Positions 25,932 through 34,836 of a DNA stretch of 64,000 nt are shown here, one piece after another. How positions within the stretch are numbered: position 1 is the stretch's first letter; every line of letters begins with the position of its first letter. A program made the position numbers and the translations under genes. The notes under the pieces are model-generated. The model saw only the letters and a program-made list of their open reading frames with translations, did no database searches and was not told where the DNA came from. Source of the DNA: Paenibacillus sp. PAMC 26794 (GTDB lineage Bacteria; Bacillota; Bacilli; Paenibacillales; Paenibacillaceae); assembly GCF_000316035.1 (NCBI RefSeq), contig NZ_ANHX01000015.1:1-64000 (forward strand), in the 5' to 3' direction.

Positions 25932-28352
25932 TTACTCGTGTTCATATGTGTCATATAGATTCGCGGGTAACGCCTGCACAAACGGTGACCAGTCACTCAC
26001 TGTATATAGATGAAGTCGGTGCATGGCCCGTGTGCAGGCCGTATAGAGGAGCTTGCGATCATATTCTTGGCTATAAGCAACGGGTGAAGCATCATAGACC
26101 AGGACAGCATCGAACTCAACACCTTTGGCGAGATACACAGGAATAACCATGATTCCTTTTTCAAAAATCTGTGTGTCCTTTGTTATGATCTGTAACCCTT
26201 CGCCGCCTTGACTTCGTAAACTTTCATGGGCTTTCCGGCTTTCAACCGCGGTCTTCGTAATCACAGCGATGGAATCGAACCCCTCCGCCTTAAGCGCGGC
26301 GATGTCTGCGAGAATCTGCGCACCACGCAGCTTTTCGTCCTTCAATCTTGTTAAAAGAGGCTTCTGATCTCCCCTTTCAAACGGCCTGATCTCTTCTCCC
26401 CCTGGTAGCATGCATTTCGTGAATTCAACAATCTCTCTGGTTGAACGATAACTGCGTACCAGGCGTATTAATGTGGTTTCAGCTTCTCCGTAAAGGTGAA
26501 CCAGTGGCGAGTTGGATGCTGCTAACTCCGTGGCCTGCATAAAGATCGCTTGCCCGAAATCCCCCAGCACCGTCATGCGGGCACGAGGAAACAGTTTCTT
26601 GAGATATTCGTATTGAAACGCCGAATAATCCTGGCCTTCATCGACAAAGACATAACGAATCTCTGTGTTCGTCCGTACGCCTTCGATCATCTCTTTTACA
26701 TATAAATAGGGAGTAGCATCCTCATGGAACAGCTTGTTCTGAAGGATCATTGCGTTGGTCTGTTTACAAATCTCAGGCCAGTGCTGTGGGGGGATTGCAC
26801 CATTCGTTTGTTCCCGATAAGCGGCTTCATCTACAAATAGTTGTTCGTATATCCCTTTCACATCCACGAACTGGAATTTCCGCACACTCTTTCTTAAAGG
26901 TTTAAACATGTCTTTCACCAATTTCTGACGAAGCAACTCTTCTTCCCGCACTGCAAAGTTAAAGGCACCCTCATCTTGCACTGCCTTGTTATTTCCGTTC
27001 TCACGGGCTGCATATTTTTCCGCCACATCAAACACAGGCTTTTCTTTGTGCAACATGCGGAAAGCTTCCACATACTCATCCGTGTCCAGATAATTCAATT
27101 CCTCCTGAACCCAGTCTGCTTCCCGCTCCAGACGTTCCAGCGAAACGAGTTCTCTCAGCAACCATTCCTGCAAAAGAAGAATACGGTTGGACAAGGTAAG
27201 ATTTTGATCCAAACTGTAAAATTGAGTCTTAATTCGGTCCGAAGTGATGAATTCACGTCCCCGAAATTGAATCCCGTTAAACCGCATCCCCTCTCTTCCT
27301 AACCACTTACCGTAGTTTTGGAGCACTTGCAGGAATGTCTCGGAAGTTTTGTACTTAATCGCCTCCAGACGAGCTTCATATCCCGGATCATTCTGAGCTG
27401 TAAGCACATATTCAATCTGATCAAAGGCATCCTCTGGTCGTACGGAGGAATCCAGCCAATAATTCAGATATTCCTGGAAAGTTGTCTGCTGCATGTTCTC
27501 TTCGCCAAGTTCCGGAAGTACGGTCGAGATATAACTGGTAAACATCGGATTCGGCGAGAAAAGTACAATCTGATCTGCTTTAACGGTCTGGCGGTGTTTA
27601 TATAGTAAGTAGGCCACTCGCTGTAACGCAGCGGACGTCTTGCCACTGCCAGCTGCCCCCTGAACGATAAGCATTCGGCTTCGGTCATCACGGATAATGG
27701 CGTTTTGTTCCTTCTGGATAGTTGCTACAATGCTCTTCATTTGTGAGTCTGCACCCTTGGCGAGCACTTGCTGCAACAACTCGTCACCAATCGTCTCAGT
27801 TGAATCAAACATGCTATGAAGTTGCCCATGTTGAATCTGGAATTGACGCTTGAGCTCCATCTTTCCGTCGATTCGTCCTGAAGGTGTGTCATAACTTGCT
27901 GGCCCGGGAGAGTAATCATAGTACAGACTCGCAATTGGTGTACGCCAGTCATAGATTAGAAAGTTCAATCCATCTTCATCCATGAAGGATGATACGCCGA
28001 TGTAGATCTGTTCAGTCCATGTCATGCCTTTTTCCTTATAGTCGAAACGGCCAAAATACGGCGTTGGAAGCAGTCTCTTTGTATTTTTCCATTGTTGTGT
28101 TAACAGCTTGTGTCCGCGCTCCCTCTCGGCCAACACTCTGGACTGCTGATTAATGGTATAGAATGCATCTTCAAAATCCGTGTACGAAGCAGTATTAATC
28201 GTCACTTCTTCCCAGAACCGTTTACGAATTTCGGCAGCCTGTTCATGCAGTCCTGCAACCTTCGGCTCCAGCTCGTCGAGTCGTGCCTGAAGTTTGTTCC
28301 TCACCTGCACTAGTCTTTCCTCTTCCAACTTCCATTCGTTTGTTTTATCCAT
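25932..28352 (-). CDS. helD: HelD-type superfamily 1 helicase-like ATPase
   Basis: This 806-residue protein has the HelD layout: an N-terminal coiled coil (about 1-85) that reaches into RNA polymerase, Walker A GAAGSGKT near 232-239, a large insertion, the motif II region YVFVDEGQDYSAFQY and C-terminal UvrD-like motifs (LVRSYRSTREIVEF; YTACTRAMHRL). HelD releases stalled RNA polymerase from nucleic acid and helps recycle it. The ATG at 28352 is preferred because AAGGGAG precedes it; an ATG eight codons earlier has no ribosome site. Confidence 0.92.
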   Translation of the reverse strand: MDKTNEWKLEEERLVQVRNKLQARLDELEPKVAGLHEQAAEIRKRFWEEVTINTASYTDFEDAFYTINQQSRVLAERERGHKLLTQQWKNTKRLLPTPYFGRFDYKEKGMTWTEQIYIGVSSFMDEDGLNFLIYDWRTPIASLYYDYSPGPASYDTPSGRIDGKMELKRQFQIQHGQLHSMFDSTETIGDELLQQVLAKGADSQMKSIVATIQKEQNAIIRDDRSRMLIVQGAAGSGKTSAALQRVAYLLYKHRQTVKADQIVLFSPNPMFTSYISTVLPELGEENMQQTTFQEYLNYWLDSSVRPEDAFDQIEYVLTAQNDPGYEARLEAIKYKTSETFLQVLQNYGKWLGREGMRFNGIQFRGREFITSDRIKTQFYSLDQNLTLSNRILLLQEWLLRELVSLERLEREADWVQEELNYLDTDEYVEAFRMLHKEKPVFDVAEKYAARENGNNKAVQDEGAFNFAVREEELLRQKLVKDMFKPLRKSVRKFQFVDVKGIYEQLFVDEAAYREQTNGAIPPQHWPEICKQTNAMILQNKLFHEDATPYLYVKEMIEGVRTNTEIRYVFVDEGQDYSAFQYEYLKKLFPRARMTVLGDFGQAIFMQATELAASNSPLVHLYGEAETTLIRLVRSYRSTREIVEFTKCMLPGGEEIRPFERGDQKPLLTRLKDEKLRGAQILADIAALKAEGFDSIAVITKTAVESRKAHESLRSQGGEGLQIITKDTQIFEKGIMVIPVYLAKGVEFDAVLVYDASPVAYSQEYDRKLLYTACTRAMHRLHLYTVSDWSPFVQALPANLYDTYEHE

Positions 28353-28399
28353 GAATAAGTCCACTCCCTTTTCCATTTATTGGGACCAAAAAAAGAGCA

Positions 28400-28428
28400 T
28401 TGACAAATCGGAATGTCGGATGTAAAAT
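28400..28428 (+). promoter_or_regulatory. Consensus sigma-A promoter upstream of a short transcript
   Basis: TTGACA (28400-28405) and TAAAAT (28423-28428) are exactly 17 bases apart. The likely start lies near 28435 and the next forward terminator ends at 28601. Confidence 0.6.
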
Positions 28429-28565
28429 TAAATTAGGGAAATAATGATTCATCCTTTTCATTCAATATAAATGTCAATTGCGCTATAGATTATATCATGG
28501 CTTTTTTTCACGTTCAATGCTTTTTTTCTGTTCTGCCTGAGTTGAAAAATAATTTATATTAAATA

Positions 28566-28601
28566 GATGTCTCTTGAGCTACACTGAGGGCATCTTTTTT
28601 T
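28566..28601 (+). terminator. Terminator of the putative short transcript
   Basis: GATGTC pairs with GGCATC (one G-T pair), enclosing a 17-base loop, followed by seven T on the plus strand. Confidence 0.6.
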
Positions 28602-28712
28602 GTGTCCTGGGCATGGTTCATACCCTGAATGCGCTGTAAGCTATACACCCCTTTATAAATTCGATAAAATGAACGAAACATGAGTTGATGCTTTTGGGAG
28701 GGATACATAAAC

Positions 28713-29030
28713 ATGAATATAGAACCTGTGGAGGACCGTTGTCCTGTTGAGTTTGCAGTCAATATGATTGGTGGGAAATGGAAGCTATTAATTATAAATC
28801 GGCTCATCCGCCATTCAACAATTCGATTCAATGAATTGCAGAAAATGCTTGACCCCATTACGCATCGCACGTTAACCAGGCAATTACGAGAACTTGAAGA
28901 AGCTGGTTTGATAAACCGTGTTACCCACCCTGTAGTTCCGCCTAAAGTCGAATATTCCCTTACAGAAAAAGGACAAAGCCTGACTTCGATCTTGTTTCAG
29001 CTAGGTGATTGGGGATCGAAACATATGTAA
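28713..29030 (+). CDS. HxlR family transcriptional regulator
   Basis: This 105-residue winged-helix protein has the family hallmarks: a Cys near residue 9 (DRCPVEFAVNMIGGKWKLLI), and HRTLTRQLRELEEAGLINR as the recognition region. The N-terminal Cys is the redox or electrophile sensor in relatives such as YodB and CatR. GGGAGG precedes the ATG. It lies upstream of an NmrA-like oxidoreductase, with a perfect 18-base palindrome between them. Confidence 0.92.
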   Translation: MNIEPVEDRCPVEFAVNMIGGKWKLLIINRLIRHSTIRFNELQKMLDPITHRTLTRQLRELEEAGLINRVTHPVVPPKVEYSLTEKGQSLTSILFQLGDWGSKHM

Positions 29031-29043
29031 AACGCCTTCCCAT

Positions 29044-29061
29044 AGTATCCCAAGGGATACT
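29044..29061. promoter_or_regulatory. Palindromic operator between HxlR and NmrA-like genes
   Basis: AGTATCCCAAGGGATACT is a perfect 18-base palindrome located 13 bases after the HxlR stop. The AGTA/TACT ends recall operators of the YodB/HxlR group. Confidence 0.6.
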
Positions 29062-29176
29062 TTATATCATTAATGTGCGTACTTACGCTCCTATTCTAAA
29101 TCCGTTATGCTGAGGTCAATGCTGAGTGTTAACTCATTCATTCCAATCACATATTGAAAGGAAGTTATTGACCACT

Positions 29177-30055
29177 ATGACACAGAATGATCGATTTTTA
29201 GTATATGGGGCATCGGGCTCCCAAGGCGGCGCTGTCGCTCAATTACTCGTTCAACACGGTTGTGAGGTTCGCACGATTACTCGAAATGAGGCAACAGCCA
29301 AAACACTAAAGGAACAAAACATTGAAGCTTTCATCGGGGATCTATCAGATGTGGAACAGCTCCATACGGCGCATGAAGGTGTAAGTAAAGTATTCCTGAA
29401 CCTGCCGGTGGAGTTCAATCCGGATAAGATCAGACAATATACCAAAAATGCAATTGATGCTGCTATACAGGCAAACGTTAAATTGATTGTAGTTAACACG
29501 GGTACCTATGTTCCTGACCCTATCACCCATTCCAAAGGAATTGAATTGAAACGTGAAGTTATCCATGAATTGCAGCAAAGTGGTCTTCCATATATCATTG
29601 TGGAACCCATTGTATACTTGGAAAACTTCCTGATTCCCGGAATACTGAACAATGGCGTTTTGGCCTACCCGGTACCAGCAGACAAGCCGATCTCCTGGAT
29701 TAGCTTAAACGATGCAGCTCAATTCCACTATTATGCCTTGACTCATTCGGAATTGGCAGGAAGCATTATCCCAGCACCCGGATTAGAAGCCCTGACAGGT
29801 GCACAATTAGCGGAACAATTCAGTGCTGTATTAGGTGAAAAGATCAGCTTCATCTCTCTACCTTTTGATCATTTTGAAGCAGCGATTCAGCCTTTGTTGG
29901 GAAGTGAGACAGCAGCAGGTCTTAAAGGATTGTACCAATGGATTGATGGGCATACAGATCTTCTTCCACGGTATCAAGAGTTGGATGATAACATCAAAGC
30001 CAATCTTAAATTAACCAAAATAAGCGATTGGATTCATCAAACAATGATTAAATAA
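29177..30055 (+). CDS. NmrA-like NAD(P)-binding oxidoreductase
   Basis: This 292-residue atypical short-chain dehydrogenase starts with LVYGASGSQGGAVAQLL, the glycine-rich nucleotide site of the NmrA/HSCARG group. It lacks the classical YxxxK pair, as is usual for NmrA-type proteins, which act as quinone reductases or redox sensors. The ATG at 29177 lies 12 bases after AAGGAAG; an upstream TTG is possible. The upstream HxlR gene and palindrome suggest induction by quinones or other electrophiles. Confidence 0.87.
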   Translation: MTQNDRFLVYGASGSQGGAVAQLLVQHGCEVRTITRNEATAKTLKEQNIEAFIGDLSDVEQLHTAHEGVSKVFLNLPVEFNPDKIRQYTKNAIDAAIQANVKLIVVNTGTYVPDPITHSKGIELKREVIHELQQSGLPYIIVEPIVYLENFLIPGILNNGVLAYPVPADKPISWISLNDAAQFHYYALTHSELAGSIIPAPGLEALTGAQLAEQFSAVLGEKISFISLPFDHFEAAIQPLLGSETAAGLKGLYQWIDGHTDLLPRYQELDDNIKANLKLTKISDWIHQTMIK

Positions 30056-30095
30056 TATTTTTTATTTAAAATCCCCTCTCGCCTGCTATTTATGA

Positions 30096-30141
30096 GCAAG
30101 CCATTTGAATCTCCAACGGAGAAACGAATGGCTTGTTTTTT
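30096..30141 (+). terminator. Terminator after the NmrA-like gene
   Basis: CAAGCCATT and AATGGCTTG form the stem, followed by a T run, about 45 bases after the stop codon. Confidence 0.88.
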
Positions 30142-30192
30142 ATACGAGAACCTCAATAGGCTCAACTGATTCAGATTCAAAGATTCTGATAG

Positions 30193-30933
30193 GATGAGGT
30201 TGTCATTGCTACCAAAGTACACGGACAAATGCATAAAGGACCCAACGGTTCTGGCCTTTCCAGAAAAGCCATCCTGAGTGAGATTGATAAAAGCCTGAAA
30301 CGATTGGAAACCGATTATGTGGATCTGTATATCATTCATCGTTGGGACTACAATACGCCTATTGAAGAAACCATGGAAGCCTTACATGATGTGGTGAAGT
30401 CCGGTAAAGTTAGATATATTGGCGCTTCAGCCATGTTTGCTTGGCAGTTCCAAAAAGCATTACATGTAGCAGAGAAAAATGGTTGGACCAAGTTTGTCTC
30501 CATGCAAAACCACCTGAATCTCATCTACCGTGAAGAGGAACGAGAAATGCTGCCTTTATGCAAGGAAGAAAAGATTGGTGTTACTCCCTACAGTCCTCTT
30601 GCTTCAGGCAGGTTAACCCGTGATTGGTCCGTATCAACACTGCGATCCGAGACAGACAAAATTCAGAAATCCAAGTACAATGCGACTAGCGATGCGGATC
30701 GGCTTGTTGTTGAGCGAGTTGCATCCATCGCAGAAAAATACGGTGTCCCTCGTACACACATTGCACTTGCCTGGTTACTGCAAAAAGACACTGTAGCGTC
30801 TCCCATTATCGGTGCCACCAAAATATCGCATCTGGAAGATGCGGTAGGCGCTCTTTCTGTTAAGTTGACCTCAGAAGACGTCTCATTCCTTGAAGAGCCC
30901 TATGTCCCTCACCCTGTTGTAGGTGCTCAATAG
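30193..30933 (+). pseudogene. N-terminally truncated aldo/keto reductase
   Basis: Homology to aldo/keto reductases begins abruptly at DEVVIATKVHG directly after an in-frame TAG, and continues to a normal C-terminus. The Lys of the catalytic tetrad (IATK) and the His (YIIHRWD) remain, but the first 75 or so residues with the catalytic Asp and Tyr are gone. A terminator lies just upstream, and the first available ATG (30229) has no ribosome site. A 234-residue product from that ATG is formally possible but would lack half the active site. Confidence 0.8.
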
Positions 30934-30951
30934 TGGATTTGGCTTAAAATA

Positions 30952-30998
30952 TAGAAGACCTCCTCTTTCCGTATCCGGAAGTTGGGGGTCTTCTTTTT
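30952..30998 (+). terminator. Terminator after the aldo/keto reductase remnant
   Basis: AGAAGACC pairs with GGTCTTCT and is followed by five T. A TTCCG/CGGAA inner stem strengthens it. Confidence 0.85.
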
Positions 30999-31008
30999 AT
31001 ATCGCGAT

Positions 31009-31380
31009 TTATTTTCGCCAGAATGTTGAACATTCTGCCTTATCCTTTATATTGAACTCAATCATTCTCTCAAGTAACGAAAAATCAATCTCCTGTTTCC
31101 ACTTCATCCGCACCAACTCTTTGGTGTGATCATACCCAGCCTGAGTGATCTCTTCTGAAAAACGATTAATTCCTGCCTTCTCGGGAGCAACAGCCAAATG
31201 TTGCTTCGATACACTAAAGCCAATAATAAAGGTCTCATGGTCGGTAAACATCGGTTGATTCCAGGCTATTTTTTGTTTTAAATTCGGAAATTTTTCAGTG
31301 ACCCAGTTCAAAACTTCTTCCGTTCGTGCCTGATGTTCCGGGTTATCGATGCGTGCTATAAATTCTGCAAAGGTCTCCAT
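31009..31380 (-). CDS. fra: Frataxin-like iron chaperone, DUF1801 (YdhG/Fra type)
   Basis: This 123-residue protein resembles Bacillus subtilis YdhG (Fra) along its length, including WNQPMFTDHETFIIGFSVSKQHLAVAPE and the C-terminal MIEFNIKDKAECSTFWRK. Fra acts as an iron chaperone supplying iron for Fe-S cluster and haem formation. GGGGGG lies five bases before the ATG. It is a single-gene unit. Confidence 0.85.
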   Translation of the reverse strand: METFAEFIARIDNPEHQARTEEVLNWVTEKFPNLKQKIAWNQPMFTDHETFIIGFSVSKQHLAVAPEKAGINRFSEEITQAGYDHTKELVRMKWKQEIDFSLLERMIEFNIKDKAECSTFWRK

Positions 31381-31509
31381 TGATTCCCCCCTATATCATG
31401 AAATATACTATTTAATTTGCCCCATTCAAACTCATTCTATCATGAATATCAAATTCAAAACCCCTTATCTGCCCGATAACTCAACAAAAAATGAGCAGCC
31501 TGCTAGACT

Positions 31510-31992
31510 TTAGATGTTTTCCTTTATCCAAGAACGCAACTTATCCGCATAGAGCTCGCGCTCATCTGGTTCGGATTGAGAACCATTTGTCAGATAGAGT
31601 TGATCATTCACGTATCTAGGATAAACATGCAGATGATAATGCCACACGTCTTGATTACCAGCAGCTTCATTATGTTGCCGTGTAGAAATTCCGTCACATC
31701 CATATGTACTTTTCATTGCAAATGCTGTAAGCTGAGTCGCGCGGTGAATTTCAACAGCGTATTCCGCGGGGAGTTCAAAGATGTTCTCGAAATGTTGATT
31801 CGGAACAATAAGAACATGTCCTTTATTATTTGGCCACCATTTGCCTGCTATAAATGCCGTAACCTTTTCATTCTGATAGATGATATCCCTTTGTTTTGTT
31901 CCCTGATCAGGTCGCTCGATACCCCAAATTCGACAAAATGGACATTCGTACCCTTCAGGCTGATGTGAAAATGATGCCTTCATCTTTCTCAT
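31510..31992 (-). CDS. HIT family protein
   Basis: This 160-residue nucleotide-binding protein has the histidine triad HYHLHVYPR near residues 119-127. HIT proteins hydrolyse nucleoside phosphoramidates or dinucleoside polyphosphates. A Cys pair near the start (CPFC) is common in this subgroup and may bind zinc. GGAG lies four bases before the first ATG and 13 before a second ATG three codons later, so the exact start is uncertain. Confidence 0.88.
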   Translation of the reverse strand: MRKMKASFSHQPEGYECPFCRIWGIERPDQGTKQRDIIYQNEKVTAFIAGKWWPNNKGHVLIVPNQHFENIFELPAEYAVEIHRATQLTAFAMKSTYGCDGISTRQHNEAAGNQDVWHYHLHVYPRYVNDQLYLTNGSQSEPDERELYADKLRSWIKENI

Positions 31993-32101
31993 TCCACTCC
32001 TTTCATGTTTTCTTCAACTAGTTATTAGACGCAGGTATCTTCTGTTCGTTGCGATAAGAGTGCGGGTTGTAGAACGATCAGCAATTAACAAACTGAAAAG
32101 C

Positions 32102-32134
32102 AAAAAGCAGCTGACCTTGGCGGCAGCTGCTTTC
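32102..32134 (-). terminator. Terminator after adhA
   Basis: AAGCAGCTG pairs with CAGCTGCTT and is followed by five T on the minus strand. Confidence 0.85.
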
Positions 32135-32170
32135 TTCTATCTTTAACTATCACTATTGCACAGTTCACAC

Positions 32171-33211
32171 TTACATAGTGCTAATATCAATAACAAAGCG
32201 ATATTTCACGTCAGAAGCCAATACACGTTTGTAAGCTTCGTCAATCTGGTCAGCAGAGATGACCTCAATATTAGGTGCAATATCATGTTCTGCACAGAAA
32301 TCAAGCATTTCCTGCGTCTCACGAATGCCACCAATCATGGAACCTGCGAATGAACGACGATGACCGATGAGAGAGAATACGTTAACAGCTAAAGGCTCTG
32401 GAGGAGCACCCACGTTCACGAGTGTACCATCCAGCGTGAGCAGTGAGAAATAAGCGTTAATATCAATATTCGCACTTACTGTGTTAATCATCAGATCAAA
32501 TGTGCCTGCAAGTTTCTCGAATGTTTCCGGTTCGCTTGTGGCAAAGTAGTGATCTGCGCCAAATTGCAGTCCATCTTCTTTTTTGCTCAAGGATTGGGAA
32601 AGAACCGTTACTTCGGCACCCATCGCATGGGCAATTTTGACAGCCATATGACCAAGACCACCCATACCTACAACGGCAACTTTCTTACCTGGGCCAGCTC
32701 CCCAGTGATGCAGTGGCGAATATGTCGTAATACCGGCACAGAGCAAAGGTGCAGCAGCATCAAGTGCAATGTTATCAGGGATGCGAACAATAAAATCCTC
32801 TACGACAACAATGTGAGTTGAATATCCACCTTGCGTAGGCTCACCGTATTTGTCTACCCCAGCATAAGTGGGGATATTTCCTTTGAGACAGTATTGCTCT
32901 TCCCCTTTGCGGCAGTTATCACATTCACCACAGGAGTCAACCATACATCCGACCCCTACTCGGTCACCGACCTTGTATTTGGAGACCCCAGTTCCTACAT
33001 CAGTCACTATTCCGGCAATTTCGTGTCCAGGAACGAGTGGATAATTCACAGGTCCCCATTCACCGTGGGCAGTATGGATGTCAGAATGGCAGATACCGGC
33101 ATATTTAATCTCGATTAATACATCATTGGTATCCAGATCACGTCGTTTAATTTCAGCACTTCTGAATTGTTGGTCTGGTCCGTCAACGGCTCTGGCTTTA
33201 GCTATAATCAA
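32171..33211 (-). CDS. adhA: Zinc-dependent alcohol dehydrogenase (AdhA type)
   Basis: This 346-residue enzyme of the cinnamyl-alcohol dehydrogenase group shows the catalytic zinc site GICHSD (Cys near 40) and GHE (near 62), the four-Cys structural zinc site [15 protein letters not shown], and the cofactor motif [13 protein letters not shown]. Bacillus AdhA reduces aldehydes with NADPH and is induced by formaldehyde and methylglyoxal through AdhR. The divergent MerR gene with a 19-base-spacer promoter matches that arrangement. Confidence 0.92.
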   Translation of the reverse strand: MIIAKARAVDGPDQQFRSAEIKRRDLDTNDVLIEIKYAGICHSDIHTAHGEWGPVNYPLVPGHEIAGIVTDVGTGVSKYKVGDRVGVGCMVDSCGECDNCRKGEEQYCLKGNIPTYAGVDKYGEPTQGGYSTHIVVVEDFIVRIPDNIALDAAAPLLCAGITTYSPLHHWGAGPGKKVAVVGMGGLGHMAVKIAHAMGAEVTVLSQSLSKKEDGLQFGADHYFATSEPETFEKLAGTFDLMINTVSANIDINAYFSLLTLDGTLVNVGAPPEPLAVNVFSLIGHRRSFAGSMIGGIRETQEMLDFCAEHDIAPNIEVISADQIDEAYKRVLASDVKYRFVIDISTM

Positions 33212-33246
33212 TGGTATAACCTCCTAGTAATTTAAAGTTCAAAATA

Positions 33247-33277
33247 ATCTTACCCCCTCTAGTTAACTCTAGGTCAA
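33247..33277 (-). promoter_or_regulatory. MerR/AdhR-type promoter of adhA
   Basis: TTGACC (33277-33272) and TAAGAT (33252-33247) are separated by 19 bases on the minus strand. The spacer contains the CTAGAGTTAACTAGAG dyad-like sequence, as expected for activation by a MerR-family protein. Confidence 0.75.
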
Positions 33278-33310
33278 ATGTTTATCTTATTTTTTTATCT
33301 CCAACGTACT

Positions 33311-33340
33311 TTGACATCCAGTAATCCAACATGTTAGAAT
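33311..33340 (+). promoter_or_regulatory. Promoter of the adhR-like gene
   Basis: TTGACA (33311-33316) and TAGAAT (33335-33340) lie 18 bases apart. The palindromic core GAGTTAACTC at 33358-33367 follows directly, which suggests autoregulation. Confidence 0.6.
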
Positions 33341-33402
33341 TCACTCGGATCATCCTAGAGTTAACTCGAAGTCTACCCCCAGTAGAAAGGAATTCATTCA
33401 AA

Positions 33403-33816
33403 ATGACCTATTCAATCGGTGAAGTTGCCAAAAAATTAGACCTTACGGTATATACATTGCGTTACTACGACAAAGAAGGACTCATGCCTTTTGTAGAACG
33501 AACCACAAGCGGAACACGTTTGTTCAAAGACTCCGACATTGACTTTTTAAAGATCATCCAATGTCTGAAGCTGACCGGCATGCCTATTAAAGACATTAAG
33601 GACTTTATTGAATGGTGCTCTGAGGGGGACTCCTCGCTGAAGCAAAGATATGACATGTTTACGGAGCGAAAAGCTATTGTGGAAGCACAAATGGAGGAAC
33701 TAAGAAGAACCATGGAAGTCATCGAGCACAAACGCTCCTACTACGAAACAGCTTTGGAGGCTGGGACCGAAGAGATTCACAAAATTAAACCGATGGAAAA
33801 TGCCATCACCAATTGA
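33403..33816 (+). CDS. adhR: MerR family regulator, AdhR/NmlR type
   Basis: This 137-residue protein has the MerR winged helix (YSIGEVAKKLDLTVYTLRYYDKEGLMP) and the NmlR-type Cys at residue 54 (IIQCLKLTGM), with another at 74. In AdhR and NmlR the conserved Cys near position 52-54 is modified by aldehydes or nitrosative agents. AAAGGA precedes the ATG at 33403. It diverges from adhA, its probable target. Confidence 0.9.
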   Translation: MTYSIGEVAKKLDLTVYTLRYYDKEGLMPFVERTTSGTRLFKDSDIDFLKIIQCLKLTGMPIKDIKDFIEWCSEGDSSLKQRYDMFTERKAIVEAQMEELRRTMEVIEHKRSYYETALEAGTEEIHKIKPMENAITN

Positions 33817-33852
33817 TGGTTCATGCTTTCTATTCTAAAAATTTAGCGAACA

Positions 33853-33897
33853 AAAAAAGTAGCTTGAAGTCCTCTAACGGATTTCAAGCTACTTTTT
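33853..33897. terminator. Bidirectional terminator between adhR and a TetR gene
   Basis: A 14-base stem (AAGTAGCTTGAA... with ...TTCAAGCTACTT) has an A tract before and a T tract after it, serving the two convergent genes. Confidence 0.88.
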
Positions 33898-33971
33898 GTG
33901 GTACGTCTCTGCTCACCATATTGAGTAGCCATTCAGGAATGCTCATTCTATTACATGTAGAGATACCCGTG

Positions 33972-34550
33972 TCATTTTTCCAAAAGTTGCATTGATACAT
34001 TCATAATCCGGTTTAATTTTTTCTTATCCGTCGAGGTTCTTGCCATGGCTCTGATGCCGACAGAAATATTGTGCAGGTACTCTGCCATTTCCTTCGCATC
34101 ATGATCAGAAGATAATTCTCCCTCCCGCTGCCCCCATTGAATAATCTGCTCGAACATTCGCTCAGCTTCGTTAAACGATTCAAGAGATCGGTTGTCCACT
34201 TCCTGATCACGTGTGCCTAGTTCCACAGCCGAGTTCACGATCAAACAACCCGATGGTGTCTCCTCTGCTTCACTGATCATAACATCGAAAATTTTATGCA
34301 GTGCTTCCACTGCCGTCTTGGATGCCTTGATTTCTGCAAGTAATGTGGTGCTGACCTTACCTCTGTAACGATCCATTGCCTGCAAAAACAGCGAATGTTT
34401 GTCGTCAAATGTATCATATATACTTCTGCGATGAATTCCCATATGCTCAACCAGGTCACTCATCGACGTTTTCTCGTAACCTTGTTCCCAGAAGATCTTC
34501 ATTGCTTTATCCAATACTTCGTTCACTTCAAACTCTTTACTTCTAGCCAT
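33972..34550 (-). CDS. TetR/AcrR family regulator
   Basis: This 192-residue protein has the N-terminal helix-turn-helix (FWEQGYEKTSMSDLVEHMGIHRRSIYDTFDDKHSLF) and a C-terminal domain with PSGCLIVNSAVELG, typical of the YxaF/NemR-like branch. GGGAGG lies eight bases before the ATG. It diverges from an AraC-type gene; neither has an obvious structural gene beside it, so the target is unknown. Confidence 0.9.
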   Translation of the reverse strand: MARSKEFEVNEVLDKAMKIFWEQGYEKTSMSDLVEHMGIHRRSIYDTFDDKHSLFLQAMDRYRGKVSTTLLAEIKASKTAVEALHKIFDVMISEAEETPSGCLIVNSAVELGTRDQEVDNRSLESFNEAERMFEQIIQWGQREGELSSDHDAKEMAEYLHNISVGIRAMARTSTDKKKLNRIMNVSMQLLEK

Positions 34551-34654
34551 TCGACTTCCCTCCCAAAATCAATCTAACACATCGGGAACGATCAGTAAAT
34601 AAAAGATGCAGATACCCTTTTCATTCTCTTATCATGTATTAGCTGAACCGTAAG

Positions 34655-34699
34655 TGTATATCTTCTGTACTTGTTGTATATCATGACCTGTGTACTTGT
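34655..34699 (+). repeat. Tandem direct repeat between divergent TetR and AraC genes
   Basis: TGTATATC followed by TGTACTTGT occurs twice in tandem (34655-34674 and 34675-34699), the second copy with a slightly longer insert. Direct repeats of about two helical turns are the usual binding sites of AraC proteins. Confidence 0.55.
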
Positions 34700-34836
34700 G
34701 ATTATGTAACCAGCAATCAGAATGTCTTATCCATTCACATCAAATGTTTGCCTATTCCTATCTGTTTTCTATCGCCTTCGGTCAATATACGATAGAATGT
34801 GATTATTATGTTGTGAGGAAAAAAGGAGAACTTTGC

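Larger units (their letters stand above)
28353..28712. other. Intergenic region holding a strong promoter and a terminator but no clear gene
   Basis: Between helD and the HxlR gene there is a consensus forward promoter, a forward terminator about 140 bases further on, and no open frame longer than about 20 codons with a ribosome site between them. The last 110 bases should contain the promoter of the HxlR gene. Confidence 0.5.

Noticed and set aside
28559..28870. Reverse frame ending in a plausible-looking 40-residue stretch upstream of HxlR
   Set aside because: No ribosome site precedes any of its starts, and it overlaps the HxlR ribosome site and coding region on the opposite strand.
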